A DNA stretch of 64,000 nt from Sphingopyxis sp. (GTDB lineage Bacteria; Pseudomonadota; Alphaproteobacteria; Sphingomonadales; Sphingomonadaceae). How positions within the stretch are numbered: the stretch's first letter is position 1; each line of letters starts with the position of its first letter. The position numbers and the translations under genes are program-made. The DNA is taken from assembly GCF_016463645.1 (NCBI RefSeq), contig NZ_JAEMQX010000001.1, forward strand, positions 129,667-193,666, given 5' to 3'. A model generated the notes under the pieces. That model was not told the origin of the DNA. It made no database searches and saw only the letters and a program-made list of their open reading frames with translations. Below are positions 7,478 to 16,819 of the stretch, piece after piece.

Positions 7478-8078
7478 CAGCGAAGCGGATTGGGCAAGCG
7501 CCATGTCCCTTGCACAGGACCGCTTCGGCGGCCTGGACATATTGGTCAACAACGCCGGCCTCTTCCTGATGAAATCGCTCGCGGATACCACCCTCGACGA
7601 TTGGCGGCGCATCCATACCGTCAATGTCGAAGGGGTATTCCTCGGCTGTCGCTATGCGGCCCCTCTTCTCGCGGAACGGGCCAGCCTTTGGGCCGCCGGT
7701 GGTTCGATCATAAACCTGTCTTCGGTCGCCGGGCTGATCGGTTCGCCGAACACCAGCTGCTACAATGCGTCCAAGGGCGCCGTTCGCCTGTTCACCAAGG
7801 GGGTCGCCATTGAACTCGCCAGCCAAGGCATCCGCGTCAATTCGGTCCACCCCGGCGTCATTGACACGGTGATGGGCAGCGAACTGGTGGCGGGATTCTC
7901 CGATCGGCTCGGTGTCGTCGAGAGCGACGCCCGCGTCGCGGTAGGCGGACTGCACCCGCTCGGCCGCTTCGGACGCGATGCCGATGTCGCCGCCGCGGTT
8001 GCCTTTCTCGCTTCGGACGACGCCGCTTTCATGACCGGCTCGGAAATGGTCGTCGATGGCGGCATGACGGCCCAATAA
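7476..8078 (+). pseudogene. Short-chain dehydrogenase/reductase lacking its N-terminal Rossmann half
   Basis: Recognisable SDR sequence begins at VSEADW (7476) and continues through [11 protein letters not shown], the catalytic Ser region SSVAG, the YxxxK pair (YNASK), HPGVIDT and the usual end TGSEMVVDGG. The first ~65-70 residues, with the GxxxGIG nucleotide-binding loop, are missing. In frame upstream lies the antisense of the acs remnant. The ATG at 7503 could start a ~190-aa product, but without the cofactor loop it should be inactive. Family members are about 250 aa. Confidence 0.8.
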
Positions 8079-8086
8079 GATTCGGC

Positions 8087-8113
8087 GGCCGGCTCCGCAT
8101 TGCGGGACCGGCC
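8087..8113. terminator. Bidirectional terminator hairpin
   Basis: GGCCGG and CCGGCC outer arms enclose CCGCA/TGCGG inner arms, between the SDR stop (8078) and the convergent acuI stop (8143). Confidence 0.55.
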
Positions 8114-8142
8114 GTCGACCATCATCATCAGCCAGTCGGTCT

Positions 8143-9135
8143 TCAGTCGCGATTGACGTCGACAACAGTTCGGCCGCGAATTTCCCCGGCCAGGATACGC
8201 GGCGCGCGCTCGATCACATCGGACAGCCCGATCTCCTCGACCATCGCCTCCAGCTTCGCTACGTCGAGATCGGTCGCGAGGCGCGCCCACGCCTCTTCGC
8301 GCGCCGCCATCGGCTGCATGACGCTGTCGACGCCCGACAAGGTGATGTCGCGCAGAATGAATGGAAACATCGTCGCGGGAAAGTCGATCCCATGCGCAAG
8401 CCCCGTGGCAGCGACCACGCCGCCATAACGAATGCCTGCGATGACATTGACCAGCGTATGACTGCCCGCCGTATCGATGGCGCCCGCCCAGCGCTGCCGC
8501 TGCATGGGTTCGCCGGGTGCCGCCAGTTCGGCCCGGTCGAGGATTTCCGCGGCGCCGAGCGATTTCAGATAATCCGCCTCGCTCATCCGGCCCGTTGCGG
8601 CGACGACCCGATAGCCGAGCTTGCTGAGCAGCGCGACCGCCACGCCGCCGACGCCGCCGCTCGCCCCGGTGACCAGAATATCGCCATCGTCGGGAAGAAC
8701 CCCCAGCCTTTCCAGGCGGAGCACGCAAAGCATTGCCGTATATCCCGCTGTGCCGATGGCGGCGGCTTGGAACGGCGAAACATTGTCGGGCAGACGAACC
8801 AGCCAGTCGCCTTCCACCCGTACCCGCTGAGCAAGCCCGCCAAGATGGCGCTCGCCAAGACCGAACCCGTTGGCGACAACCCGGTCACCCTGCTGCCATC
8901 GCGGGTCCTCGCTATCAGCGACAACTCCCGCAAAATCGATGCCGGGGATCATCGGGAATTTGGTCACGAGCGACCGCTCGCCGGTGATCAACAGTCCGTC
9001 CTTATAGTTCATCGTCGAATATTCCACATCGACGACGACGTTGCCAACGGACAAAAGCCCGTCGTCGATCTCACGCAACGCGGCGACATGCTTATCATTT
9101 TCGCGCTCGATCAATATCGCTTTGGTCACGAACAT
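8143..9135 (-). CDS. acuI: Acrylyl-CoA reductase AcuI/YhdH, MDR family
   Basis: 330 aa, full length for AcuI/YhdH. The MDR start is typical (STMNYKDGLLITG), with PGIDFAGVV, VVANGFGLGERHLGGLAQ and the NADPH-binding loop VTGASGGVGGVAV at ~158-170. No structural zinc lobe is present, as expected for this group. The enzyme reduces acryloyl-CoA to propanoyl-CoA with NADPH in the cytoplasm, which detoxifies acrylate or serves propionate-type metabolism. It stands alone, convergent to the SDR remnant. Confidence 0.85.
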   Translation of the reverse strand: MFVTKAILIERENDKHVAALREIDDGLLSVGNVVVDVEYSTMNYKDGLLITGERSLVTKFPMIPGIDFAGVVADSEDPRWQQGDRVVANGFGLGERHLGGLAQRVRVEGDWLVRLPDNVSPFQAAAIGTAGYTAMLCVLRLERLGVLPDDGDILVTGASGGVGGVAVALLSKLGYRVVAATGRMSEADYLKSLGAAEILDRAELAAPGEPMQRQRWAGAIDTAGSHTLVNVIAGIRYGGVVAATGLAHGIDFPATMFPFILRDITLSGVDSVMQPMAAREEAWARLATDLDVAKLEAMVEEIGLSDVIERAPRILAGEIRGRTVVDVNRD

Positions 9136-9554
9136 TCCTTCTCGTAAGGGTGACGCCGGTCACCCCGGCCGTGGAATTCAAGGTTCGAACCCGATCGCAC
9201 GCTCGTTCATCGCCATCTGAGCAACGAATGGAATGCCCTCCCCGGCCACACACTTATCCCTTTTCGCCATGGCAGCGATATTCGCGCCGGCGCCAGGCTA
9301 CCAGTTTTGCCGCAGCCAAACGTCGGACGCGTCGGGGTGAGACCGGAAGAGTAAGAGAAGATCCCAACCGGCAGCTTTTGGGCCGCGTTCGGAAGGCCTG
9401 TTACGAGCAAGTTCCAGGCGCCTTGTCGCCGCAGATCCGTCCGACGCCCGCTTTCCGAGATCCGCTTAGGCCATCATCTGAACCGCGAACGCAGCGGCCG
9501 GCGACATACAATGAGGGGATGGGCCCCACAGCGTGACACCGACACCATTACGAC
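9136..9554. other. Intergenic, no gene seen
   Basis: About 420 bases between the 5' end of acuI and the 3' end of the sugar operon. It must hold the acuI promoter, but I see no clear -35/-10 pair, no repeat and no strong terminator after the GH42 gene. Confidence 0.4.
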
Positions 9555-11681
9555 CTATCTTGTGCCATGCTTAACATGGGCCAGTGCGACACCATGGGGC
9601 CGCAGCATATCACCCTGCACATCATCGGAATGTAGCCAACCAGCTCCAGCGGGCAGAGATATTCGCTTTGCCGTTTCACCGTGGTTGACGGCGATGATGA
9701 AGCGTTCGGCACCGCGCGCGCGCGTCATGAACTCGACACCGTCGACCGGCGTCATCAAGGGACGCGGCACGGCGGCCTCCGTGATCATCCAACGGGTAAA
9801 GCGGCCCTGCCCCTGCTGATCGAGAATGGCGCCAAGGTAGGCGATGCTGCCTCGTCCAACCTTTCGTCGCAGGAGGGCGGGCTGCCCCGAAAGCCAACCC
9901 TGATCGCTGCCGAAACGCCCCAGCACCTTAGTGTCGTCGGCGACGGGTTCGAGCACCTCGCCCCATATATGCGCAGTGGTGTCGCCAAATATCGCCGACA
10001 TTGCAACTGGGCCGTCCAGCGGATAATAATAACCGACACGTCCGCCAAGCGAGGTCCCCAGCGGTCCGGGCTGGCGCATCGGCCACAGTGCGTTGTCGCC
10101 GTCCTTCATTCCCGATCGGGGACCGAGGACCAGATGGCCTCCCCGCTCGACATAAGCCTTCAGCCGTTCCGCGGTGTCGCCCGACAAGATATTGAGATTC
10201 GGCGCCACGACCAGGCGATAGCCTGCAAGATCCGCGTCGGGCGGAAGTACGTCCACTCGATAGCCATCGTCGGCGAACGGGCGATACCAGTCCGTGATCG
10301 TTGCGACGGGATCATAGTCGCGACTGTGCCGCTCCGCCTCGATCGCCCAACGGCTTTCCTGCGAGTAGAGCAGAGCGACCTCGGCTTTCTCGGGCTGCGT
10401 ATCTTTCAACCACCGTGACATCGCCGCCATTTCGCGTGCCGTCCGCGCAATTTCATCGAAGACCGGCATCGGCTGCCCGTCGGGACCGACAAGCGTACCA
10501 TGATATTGCTCCTGCCCGTTCAATGCGCTGCGCCACTGCCAGTAGAGGATCGCATCGGCGCCACGGCCGACCGCCTGCCACGCCAGTTCGCGCGTCTGGC
10601 CGGGGTCGAGCGATCGATTGAGCGCCCCCCAGTCAACGCGGCCGGGCTGGGTTTCCATGATCCAGAAATTGCGCTGCCTGTACCCACGAACGACGTCATG
10701 ATGCAGGGCATTCGCGGTCCAGTCAGGACGGCCGTTCGGAACATAATCATCCCATGCGGCGAGATCGAGGCCGCGATGAACAAGATACTGGTCGAAATTA
10801 TTGTTCCATGCGGTCGAGTTGGTGGTAACGAACTGCCGCCTGTCCGCGTGGGTGCGGATCGCGGCCGCCTGCTCGTCGACATATTCCGCCCAGAGGAAAC
10901 TGGCGAACCGTTTGAAGTCGAGCAGCAGTGCCGGGTTCTGCGGTCCTTTCGACTTCAGCGGCACTTGATCGAAGCGCTGGTATCGCTGGCTCCAGTAATC
11001 GGTCGTCCAGCGCCGATTGAGTTCCTCGACCGTACCATAGCGCGCAGTGAGCCACCTCGCCCACCGTGCCTTCGCCTCGCGATCGAACGAAGGTACGCCA
11101 ATCTCATTGTCGATCTGCCAACCCACCACGTCAGGGTTGCGCCCGTAACGCCGCGCCATCTCTCCCGCTATGCGCACCGTATAACGGCGATAGGTCGCGC
11201 TGGCGAAAGAGAACTGGCGGCGTTCGCCGTGCCCCTCGACGCTACCGTCCTCGTTGACCCGAAGCACGTCGGGATGCGCCTCGGTCAGCCAGACCGGCGG
11301 CGCGGCGGTCGGTGTGCCGAGCACGACGCGAATGCCATGGCGCCCGGCAAGCGCCACCGCGCGATCGATCCAGCCGAAATCGAATTCGCCATCGCGCGGT
11401 TCGAGCCGCGCCCAGGCGAACTCGCCGAGCCGCACGACCGAAACGCCCGCCCGCCGCATCAATGCGAGGTCCGCTTCCCATTGGCTTTCCGGCCATTGTT
11501 CGGGGTACCAGGAAACGCCGATCGAGAGCGGCGCGGCTTCGAAGGGTGCCAGCGTGGGGGCCGTCGTGGACAGTGTCTTCGCATGAAGAGGCTGCGTGGC
11601 CGGAAAGGTCAGAAGCACAATCATAACCAGCGCAAGAAATCCGCCCGCGCGCGGCGGAAATGGCTTCGACAATAGCCTCAT
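9555..11681 (-). CDS. Secreted GH42 beta-galactosidase
   Basis: 708 aa. Residues 1-34 form a Sec signal peptide. The GH42 fold starts at SIGVSWYPEQWPE. The acid/base E193 lies in GWQIDNEIG and the nucleophile E343 in FWIMETQPG. A trimerisation-like domain (LLYSQESRW...) and a C-terminal beta domain follow. The enzyme cleaves terminal beta-galactosides, or in plant-degrading strains beta-galacto/arabino-oligosaccharides, probably in the periplasm. It is the last gene of the operon; its ATG overlaps the GH3 stop by four bases. The exact substrate cannot be read from sequence. Confidence 0.9.
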   Translation of the reverse strand: MRLLSKPFPPRAGGFLALVMIVLLTFPATQPLHAKTLSTTAPTLAPFEAAPLSIGVSWYPEQWPESQWEADLALMRRAGVSVVRLGEFAWARLEPRDGEFDFGWIDRAVALAGRHGIRVVLGTPTAAPPVWLTEAHPDVLRVNEDGSVEGHGERRQFSFASATYRRYTVRIAGEMARRYGRNPDVVGWQIDNEIGVPSFDREAKARWARWLTARYGTVEELNRRWTTDYWSQRYQRFDQVPLKSKGPQNPALLLDFKRFASFLWAEYVDEQAAAIRTHADRRQFVTTNSTAWNNNFDQYLVHRGLDLAAWDDYVPNGRPDWTANALHHDVVRGYRQRNFWIMETQPGRVDWGALNRSLDPGQTRELAWQAVGRGADAILYWQWRSALNGQEQYHGTLVGPDGQPMPVFDEIARTAREMAAMSRWLKDTQPEKAEVALLYSQESRWAIEAERHSRDYDPVATITDWYRPFADDGYRVDVLPPDADLAGYRLVVAPNLNILSGDTAERLKAYVERGGHLVLGPRSGMKDGDNALWPMRQPGPLGTSLGGRVGYYYPLDGPVAMSAIFGDTTAHIWGEVLEPVADDTKVLGRFGSDQGWLSGQPALLRRKVGRGSIAYLGAILDQQGQGRFTRWMITEAAVPRPLMTPVDGVEFMTRARGAERFIIAVNHGETAKRISLPAGAGWLHSDDVQGDMLRPHGVALAHVKHGTR

Positions 11682-13903
11682 ATTGCCCGATTCCCTTCGC
11701 CTTCGATCGTAAAATGTGCTTCGAGTTCGGTTGCCGAACTGCCACCGACGTAAAGCGTGAAACTTCCCGGTTCGACTACCGGCCGGAGATCGTGGTCGAG
11801 CAACGCGAAATCGCGCGCGCCGAGCGTGAAACGGACCGGCTTTGTTTCGCCGGGCGCGAGCGCGACGCGAGCGAAACGCTTGAGCGCCTTCAATGGTCGC
11901 GTCGTGCTGGCGACATCGTCGCGCAGATAGAGCTGGACGACCTCCTCGACCGCATGCGCGCCCGCATTATGAACGGAAAAGCCTACCTGCAGCACGCCAT
12001 CCGAAGCCAACCGCTCGCTCGACAACTCCAACCCCGCATAGCGCACCGGCGAATAGCCGAGACCATGTCCGAACGGATAAAGCGGAGTCCACGGCGCATC
12101 CACATATTTGGCGCTGTTCCGTTCGCTTTCGCTAGCCGGTCGCCCCGTGCTGCGTCGGTCATAATGGATGGGGATCTGACCCACGGCCCGCGGGAAGCTC
12201 ATCGGTAGACGACCCGAGGGACTGACGTCGCCGAACAGGATGTCGGCGAGCGCGTGCCCCGCTTCGACGCCCGGATACCAGGCCCATAATATCGCGGGTG
12301 CGCGGTGTGCGAGGGTGTTGATGGTGAGCGGTCGGCCGGCGAAGATCACGACCGCGACAGGCTTTTCCAGCGCAAGGATCGTGTCGGCCATCGCCTGTTG
12401 GTCGGGCGCGAGGTCGAGCGCGACCCGGCTGCGCGCTTCGCCGCTCTCGTCCCAATGCTCGCCGATGCACAGGACGACGGCGTCGGCGCCGCGCGCGGCG
12501 TCCAGCGCCGCATCGCCGCCCGCAGCGCCGAAGATTTTCACCCTCGGGCCGAGCGCCGCCTTCACGCCTTCGAGCGGCGTGATCGCATCGCCGGCGACGC
12601 CCGTGGGGGCCCAGCTTCCGAGCATCGAGCGACGATCGTCGGCGAGCGGTCCGATGACCGCCACCGACCGCAGCGCTTTCGATAGAGGCAGGATATTGCC
12701 CTCGTTCTGCAACAGCACCATGCTCTTGCGCGCCAGATCGCGCGCGGCAGCACGATGCGCGGGGCGAAGCGTCTGGCGTTTGGCCCGCGCCGGGTTGCAG
12801 TTGCGATAGGGGTCGTCGAACAATCCCAGCACCGCCTTGGCCGACAGGATGCGGCGCACCGCCGCGTCGATACGTGCGACATCGACCTTCCCGCGCCGCG
12901 CCGCGCCCGGCAACGTATTGACATAGATGCCGCTCACCATGTCGACATCGATGCCCGCCTCCAGCGCGAGGATTCCGGCCGCCTCGTCGTTCGCTGCGAC
13001 GCCGTGCGCCACGAGTTCGCGGACGCCCGAGTAATCGCTGACGATCAGGCCGTCGAAATGCCAGTCGCCGCGCAGTACGCCCGTCAGGAGATCGCGATTG
13101 GCGTGCATCGGTACGCCGTTGACCTCGTTGAACGCGACCATGACACTCGCGGCGCCGGCCGCGATCGCATCCCGGAAGGGAGGATAATAATATTCGGCGA
13201 GCCTTCGGTCGGATACATCGGCGACATCATAGTCGCGCCCGCCTTCGGCATCGCCATATGCGACGAAATGCTTGGCCGTCGCCAGCATCGCATCGGGGTC
13301 CGACAGACTCCGTCCCTGGAATCCCCGCACACGCGCCTCGGCAAAGCGGCAAGCGAGCTCGACATCCTCGCCCGCGCCTTCGACGACGCGGCCCCATCGC
13401 GGATCGCGCGCCATGTCGACCATGGGAGCATAGGTCCAGTGGAGGCCGTTGGCGGTCGCCTCGATCGCCGCGATCCGCGCCGCCGCTTCGGCCGCCGCCA
13501 GGTCGAAGCTCGCCGCTTCGCCGATCGGCACTGGAAAGATGGTGCGGAATCCGTGGATCACATCGTCGGCAAAGAGCAGCGGAATGCCGAGACGGGTTTC
13601 TTCGACCGCGATCCGCTGGAGGCGCCGGGTCGTTTCGGCGCCATAGACGCTCAGAAACGAGCCGACCCGGCCGGCACGGACATCGGCTTCGCTTCCAGCT
13701 GGCACGAAGGGGCCCGTGTCGTTCCGCTCGCCGCGCGCCTGAGCGAGCTGGCCAAGCTTTTCGTCGAGGGTCATGCGGGCCAGCAGCGCGTCCACGTCGG
13801 CCGCTGCGATGCGCGGTGCGGCGCGCGCACCGGCGCTCGACAGGATGGCTCCCGCGATCGCGCTCGCCTGCAGGAAATCGCGGCGGCTGACGCAGCCCTG
13901 CAT
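11678..13903 (-). CDS. bglX: GH3 beta-glucosidase with Tat signal
   Basis: 741 aa from the ATG at 13903 (GGGGG upstream); the longer frame back to 14014 would overlap the preceding gene. The N-terminus SRRDFLQASAIAGA is a twin-arginine signal. GH3 motifs include YAPMVDMARDPRWGR, KHFVAYG and the nucleophile D290 in GLIVSDYSGV, then the alpha/beta-sandwich domain and a C-terminal fibronectin-III-like domain (VRFTLGARDFALLD). It releases beta-linked glucose or xylose from oligosaccharides in the periplasm. It is 15 bases after the alpha/beta-hydrolase gene and overlaps GH42, so it is co-translated. The symbol is by similarity in domain order to BglX. Confidence 0.85.
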   Translation of the reverse strand: MQGCVSRRDFLQASAIAGAILSSAGARAAPRIAAADVDALLARMTLDEKLGQLAQARGERNDTGPFVPAGSEADVRAGRVGSFLSVYGAETTRRLQRIAVEETRLGIPLLFADDVIHGFRTIFPVPIGEAASFDLAAAEAAARIAAIEATANGLHWTYAPMVDMARDPRWGRVVEGAGEDVELACRFAEARVRGFQGRSLSDPDAMLATAKHFVAYGDAEGGRDYDVADVSDRRLAEYYYPPFRDAIAAGAASVMVAFNEVNGVPMHANRDLLTGVLRGDWHFDGLIVSDYSGVRELVAHGVAANDEAAGILALEAGIDVDMVSGIYVNTLPGAARRGKVDVARIDAAVRRILSAKAVLGLFDDPYRNCNPARAKRQTLRPAHRAAARDLARKSMVLLQNEGNILPLSKALRSVAVIGPLADDRRSMLGSWAPTGVAGDAITPLEGVKAALGPRVKIFGAAGGDAALDAARGADAVVLCIGEHWDESGEARSRVALDLAPDQQAMADTILALEKPVAVVIFAGRPLTINTLAHRAPAILWAWYPGVEAGHALADILFGDVSPSGRLPMSFPRAVGQIPIHYDRRSTGRPASESERNSAKYVDAPWTPLYPFGHGLGYSPVRYAGLELSSERLASDGVLQVGFSVHNAGAHAVEEVVQLYLRDDVASTTRPLKALKRFARVALAPGETKPVRFTLGARDFALLDHDLRPVVEPGSFTLYVGGSSATELEAHFTIEGEGNRAI

Positions 13904-13917
13904 ATTACGCCCCCGAG

Positions 13918-15288
13918 CTATTTTACGGCATCTACGGCAGGACGCGTGCCGGTCTCGACCCAGCCTCGCAGCGCTTCCCAAGCCGCGGCCGACTGCTCGG
14001 GACTGAAGCCGCAATGTGTGTAGCCTTCGACTCCGCCGACCGGCAGCGGCGCCTTCGTGCCCGGCACCGTATATTGGACGAGCCGCTTTTCATTGCCCGC
14101 GGCCTTGACGATACGGCCCAGTGCTTCCGATTGTGCATAAGGGACGAGCGAGTCGATGCGATTGTGGATCGTCACCAACGGGACGCGAAAGCGCCCTGTT
14201 GCCTGATGCCAGTGGCGCGCATTGGCGACCGCGCGCGGGTCCGCGACAATGCGCTGGACCTTTGCGTTGAAGGCCGAGGCTTCCTCCGGCGTCATTTCGG
14301 GGCTCGCATAGACCTTGCCCATATTGCCATAGATATTGCCGCCGAGCGTCTGGTTGAGGTCATCCATGCCGAGCGTCGCGGTGACCAGCGGAAAGGCGAT
14401 CGACGCCGGTTCAGGCTCGAACCCGCCGATCGAGGCCACCTGCTTCATGATGCGCGCCTCGCGCCCCGCCGGATTGGCCTGCGCTGCCTGCGCGAGCGCC
14501 AGCACGGGCATCGCGATCTGGCCGATCCGGCCCCAGCGAAACGCCTCGCTGGTTGCCGCCTCACCCGCAGGCGGGTCCATCGGCAAGGCCGAACGGGTCA
14601 GGTCCTGCTCACCGGGCAGCGCATAGGGCGTGCCTTCGGTGAGCAGATTATAGGCGGCGCGCATGTCGATGAGCTGGCCGAACAGGCTTTCCCATCCGTC
14701 GGTGACCCCGCAGGACGACAGTGCACCGGCAAAGGCTTTCGGATATTGTTCGATCAGCGACAGGGTGATGTTGCCGCCCATCGACGTGCCCGCGACCAGA
14801 AATCGTTTCGCGCCGAGTTTCGCGAGAAAGTCCCGCAGGCGCAGCGTGTTTTCGGTGGCGGTCTGAACCCCCATTCCGGGCTTGTCATAGGCGCTGTGGC
14901 CGGCAGCATATCCGTCGCGATAGGCTTCGAGCAGCACGCCGCTCGCGCCCGTTCCCTTGGCGAGCGGGTCGACCGCGACCGCGACGGGCGTTCCCGGAGT
15001 GGAATAGCCGTGGACATAGAGAAGCGCCTCGCGATTCCACTTCGCGGGAATAGCCACCGAGAACTGGTCGCCCGCCAGCTTGCCCGCAAGGATGAAGCCG
15101 CCATCGGGTGCAGCAAAGGTAGCGATATCCGTTGCGCCAAGCTTGCGAGCGTCCGCCGCCAGGACCGATTGCGCGGTGGTGAGAGCCGCGGGCTGAAGCT
15201 CCTCGGCGGATAGCGCGGCCGGAGTGGCCAGCACGAGAAGCACCGGAATCAGCCGGGCAAAATATCCGCCTCTACTCTTGCTATCCAT
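13918..15288 (-). CDS. Secreted alpha/beta hydrolase (putative esterase), paralogue A
   Basis: 456 aa with a Sec signal peptide (residues ~1-28). The nucleophile elbow is G-T-S169-M-G-G. Near the C-terminus VTIHNRIDSLVP probably carries the acid, and GYTHCGF the catalytic His. It is clearly related in sequence along its whole length to the product of 22565-23932, so the operon contains a diverged pair. The family is used for carboxylic ester hydrolysis; here it may deacylate sugar esters before the glycosidases act. That substrate is inferred from context. The start overlaps the trehalase stop by eight bases. Confidence 0.75.
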   Translation of the reverse strand: MDSKSRGGYFARLIPVLLVLATPAALSAEELQPAALTTAQSVLAADARKLGATDIATFAAPDGGFILAGKLAGDQFSVAIPAKWNREALLYVHGYSTPGTPVAVAVDPLAKGTGASGVLLEAYRDGYAAGHSAYDKPGMGVQTATENTLRLRDFLAKLGAKRFLVAGTSMGGNITLSLIEQYPKAFAGALSSCGVTDGWESLFGQLIDMRAAYNLLTEGTPYALPGEQDLTRSALPMDPPAGEAATSEAFRWGRIGQIAMPVLALAQAAQANPAGREARIMKQVASIGGFEPEPASIAFPLVTATLGMDDLNQTLGGNIYGNMGKVYASPEMTPEEASAFNAKVQRIVADPRAVANARHWHQATGRFRVPLVTIHNRIDSLVPYAQSEALGRIVKAAGNEKRLVQYTVPGTKAPLPVGGVEGYTHCGFSPEQSAAAWEALRGWVETGTRPAVDAVK

Positions 15289-16819
15289 TCACGCCTCCTG
15301 TCGTTATCGCCTCTATATCGGATGCGCCACCTCGGCGCGTTGCAAGCAGTTCGATCGTCACGCCGTTGGTCCATCCAAAACCCGTCTCGGTCGCATATTC
15401 GCCGCCCGATCCTGCAGCGCAGGCGACGACGTCATATTTTTCGAGAAGCTGGCCGCTCGCCTCATAATGGGCTCGGACCATCGCGAGCCAGCGCTCTGCG
15501 ATCTCGTCGGCGAGCGTCATTTCGTCATAGCGGCGCAGACCGATAATCGCGATCCATTGCAGCGGGGCCCAGCCATTGGGAGCATCCCATTGCTGTCCGT
15601 TTTCACTTAACGTCGTCATCAATCCGCCCGGGCGGAGCAATCGTTCGAGCGCGACGGCCGTGCTGCGTCCCTGCGCGGCGGATGCAATACCGGCAAAGAG
15701 CGGAAAGGCGGCGGCAGCGGTCAATCGATCCGACACGCGGCCGCTGTCGAGATCGAAGTCCGCATAATGACCGCCTAGTGGATTCCATAAATGCGCCGCG
15801 ACCGCCCGTCCGCGACGCTCGGCGCGCGCAGCAAAATCATACGACAGGTCATTCTCGCCAAGACCGGATGCGGCTTTCGAAATAGCCTGCTCAAGACCGA
15901 AAAGCAGGGCGTTGAGATCGACTGGAACTAGCCGGGTGGTGCGAATGCTCGTGAGCGCGCGCGGGTCGGCAAACCAGCGCGAACTGAAGTCCCATCCACT
16001 CTCCGCCGCGGCGCGAATGTCGCGCCAAAGCTCACCCCGATTGCGCGCAGGAGCTTCGTCCGCAAGCGCAACATCCTCGCGCCAGCTTTCGTCGCGTGGC
16101 CTGTCGCTGTCATCCCAATATCGATTGAGCAGCGCCCCGTCGTCCAGCCTCACGACACGTCGCCCTTCGCCTCCCGGCGCGAGATCCTCGGCGCCCGCCA
16201 TCCAGAAGCGATGTTCCTTGCGCATCCAGTCCAATCGACGACGGCGGCCTTCGACGCTATCATCGCGCGATAGTGCAGCCATGAGGTGAAAAAAGGGCGG
16301 GTGCGACCGGGTCGTGTAATAGCTGCGCGTACCGTTCGGAATATGGCCGATCCGGTCGAGCAGGCTGCCGAAATCGCCGATCATATTCTCGATAAGATCG
16401 TAACGGCCCGATCGTGCCAAGCCGAGCATCGTGAAATAGCTGTCCCAGTAATACAGCTCGCGAAAACGGCCGCCGGGAACGACGTAGCTGTGAGGCAGCC
16501 ATAGTTCCGAAGATCCGGGCGCGGGATTGGCGGACTCGCGGGTCAGGAGCGGCCAAAGCGCCGAGATATGCGCTGCAAGCTCAAGACCATCGGGTGAAGG
16601 CGTCGGCAAATCTTGCGGAATATCGAAGTTGGCGAACACGAAGTGCCGGAGGCCTTCGCTCGTTCCCGGTCGCTGTCTTTGCCAGTCGGCAAGGATCGCC
16701 GCGGGCGCGCGCAGCGGACGCGCATCGGCGAATGTCTTGGAATCTGGAAAAAGCCCCGTCTCCTGCACCGCAGCGAACAGCGGACCGAACAATTGGGCGG
16801 GTGTGTCTGTAACCATCAT
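15281..16819 (-). CDS. treF: GH37 trehalase-family glycosidase, cytoplasmic
   Basis: 512 aa. Both GH37 signatures are present: PGGRFRELYYWDSYF (115-129) and QWDAPNGWAPLQW; the usual catalytic Asp lies in ESGWDFSSRW. The ATG at 16819 overlaps the MFS stop (ATGA), which decides the start over a much longer upstream frame. No signal peptide, so it acts inside the cell, like TreF. It would hydrolyse trehalose, or a related disaccharide, delivered by the adjacent MFS transporter. Gene symbol by family, not by proven substrate. Confidence 0.85.
   Translation of the reverse strand: MMVTDTPAQLFGPLFAAVQETGLFPDSKTFADARPLRAPAAILADWQRQRPGTSEGLRHFVFANFDIPQDLPTPSPDGLELAAHISALWPLLTRESANPAPGSSELWLPHSYVVPGGRFRELYYWDSYFTMLGLARSGRYDLIENMIGDFGSLLDRIGHIPNGTRSYYTTRSHPPFFHLMAALSRDDSVEGRRRRLDWMRKEHRFWMAGAEDLAPGGEGRRVVRLDDGALLNRYWDDSDRPRDESWREDVALADEAPARNRGELWRDIRAAAESGWDFSSRWFADPRALTSIRTTRLVPVDLNALLFGLEQAISKAASGLGENDLSYDFAARAERRGRAVAAHLWNPLGGHYADFDLDSGRVSDRLTAAAAFPLFAGIASAAQGRSTAVALERLLRPGGLMTTLSENGQQWDAPNGWAPLQWIAIIGLRRYDEMTLADEIAERWLAMVRAHYEASGQLLEKYDVVACAAGSGGEYATETGFGWTNGVTIELLATRRGGASDIEAITTGGVNG

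Noticed and set aside
9180..9195. GGTTCGAACC as a tRNA T loop
   Set aside because: No anticodon arm, acceptor or CCA around it.
14014..15213. 399-residue plus-strand frame
   Set aside because: Antisense to the alpha/beta hydrolase gene, which has a signal peptide and catalytic motifs; similar mirror frames occur opposite most genes here.
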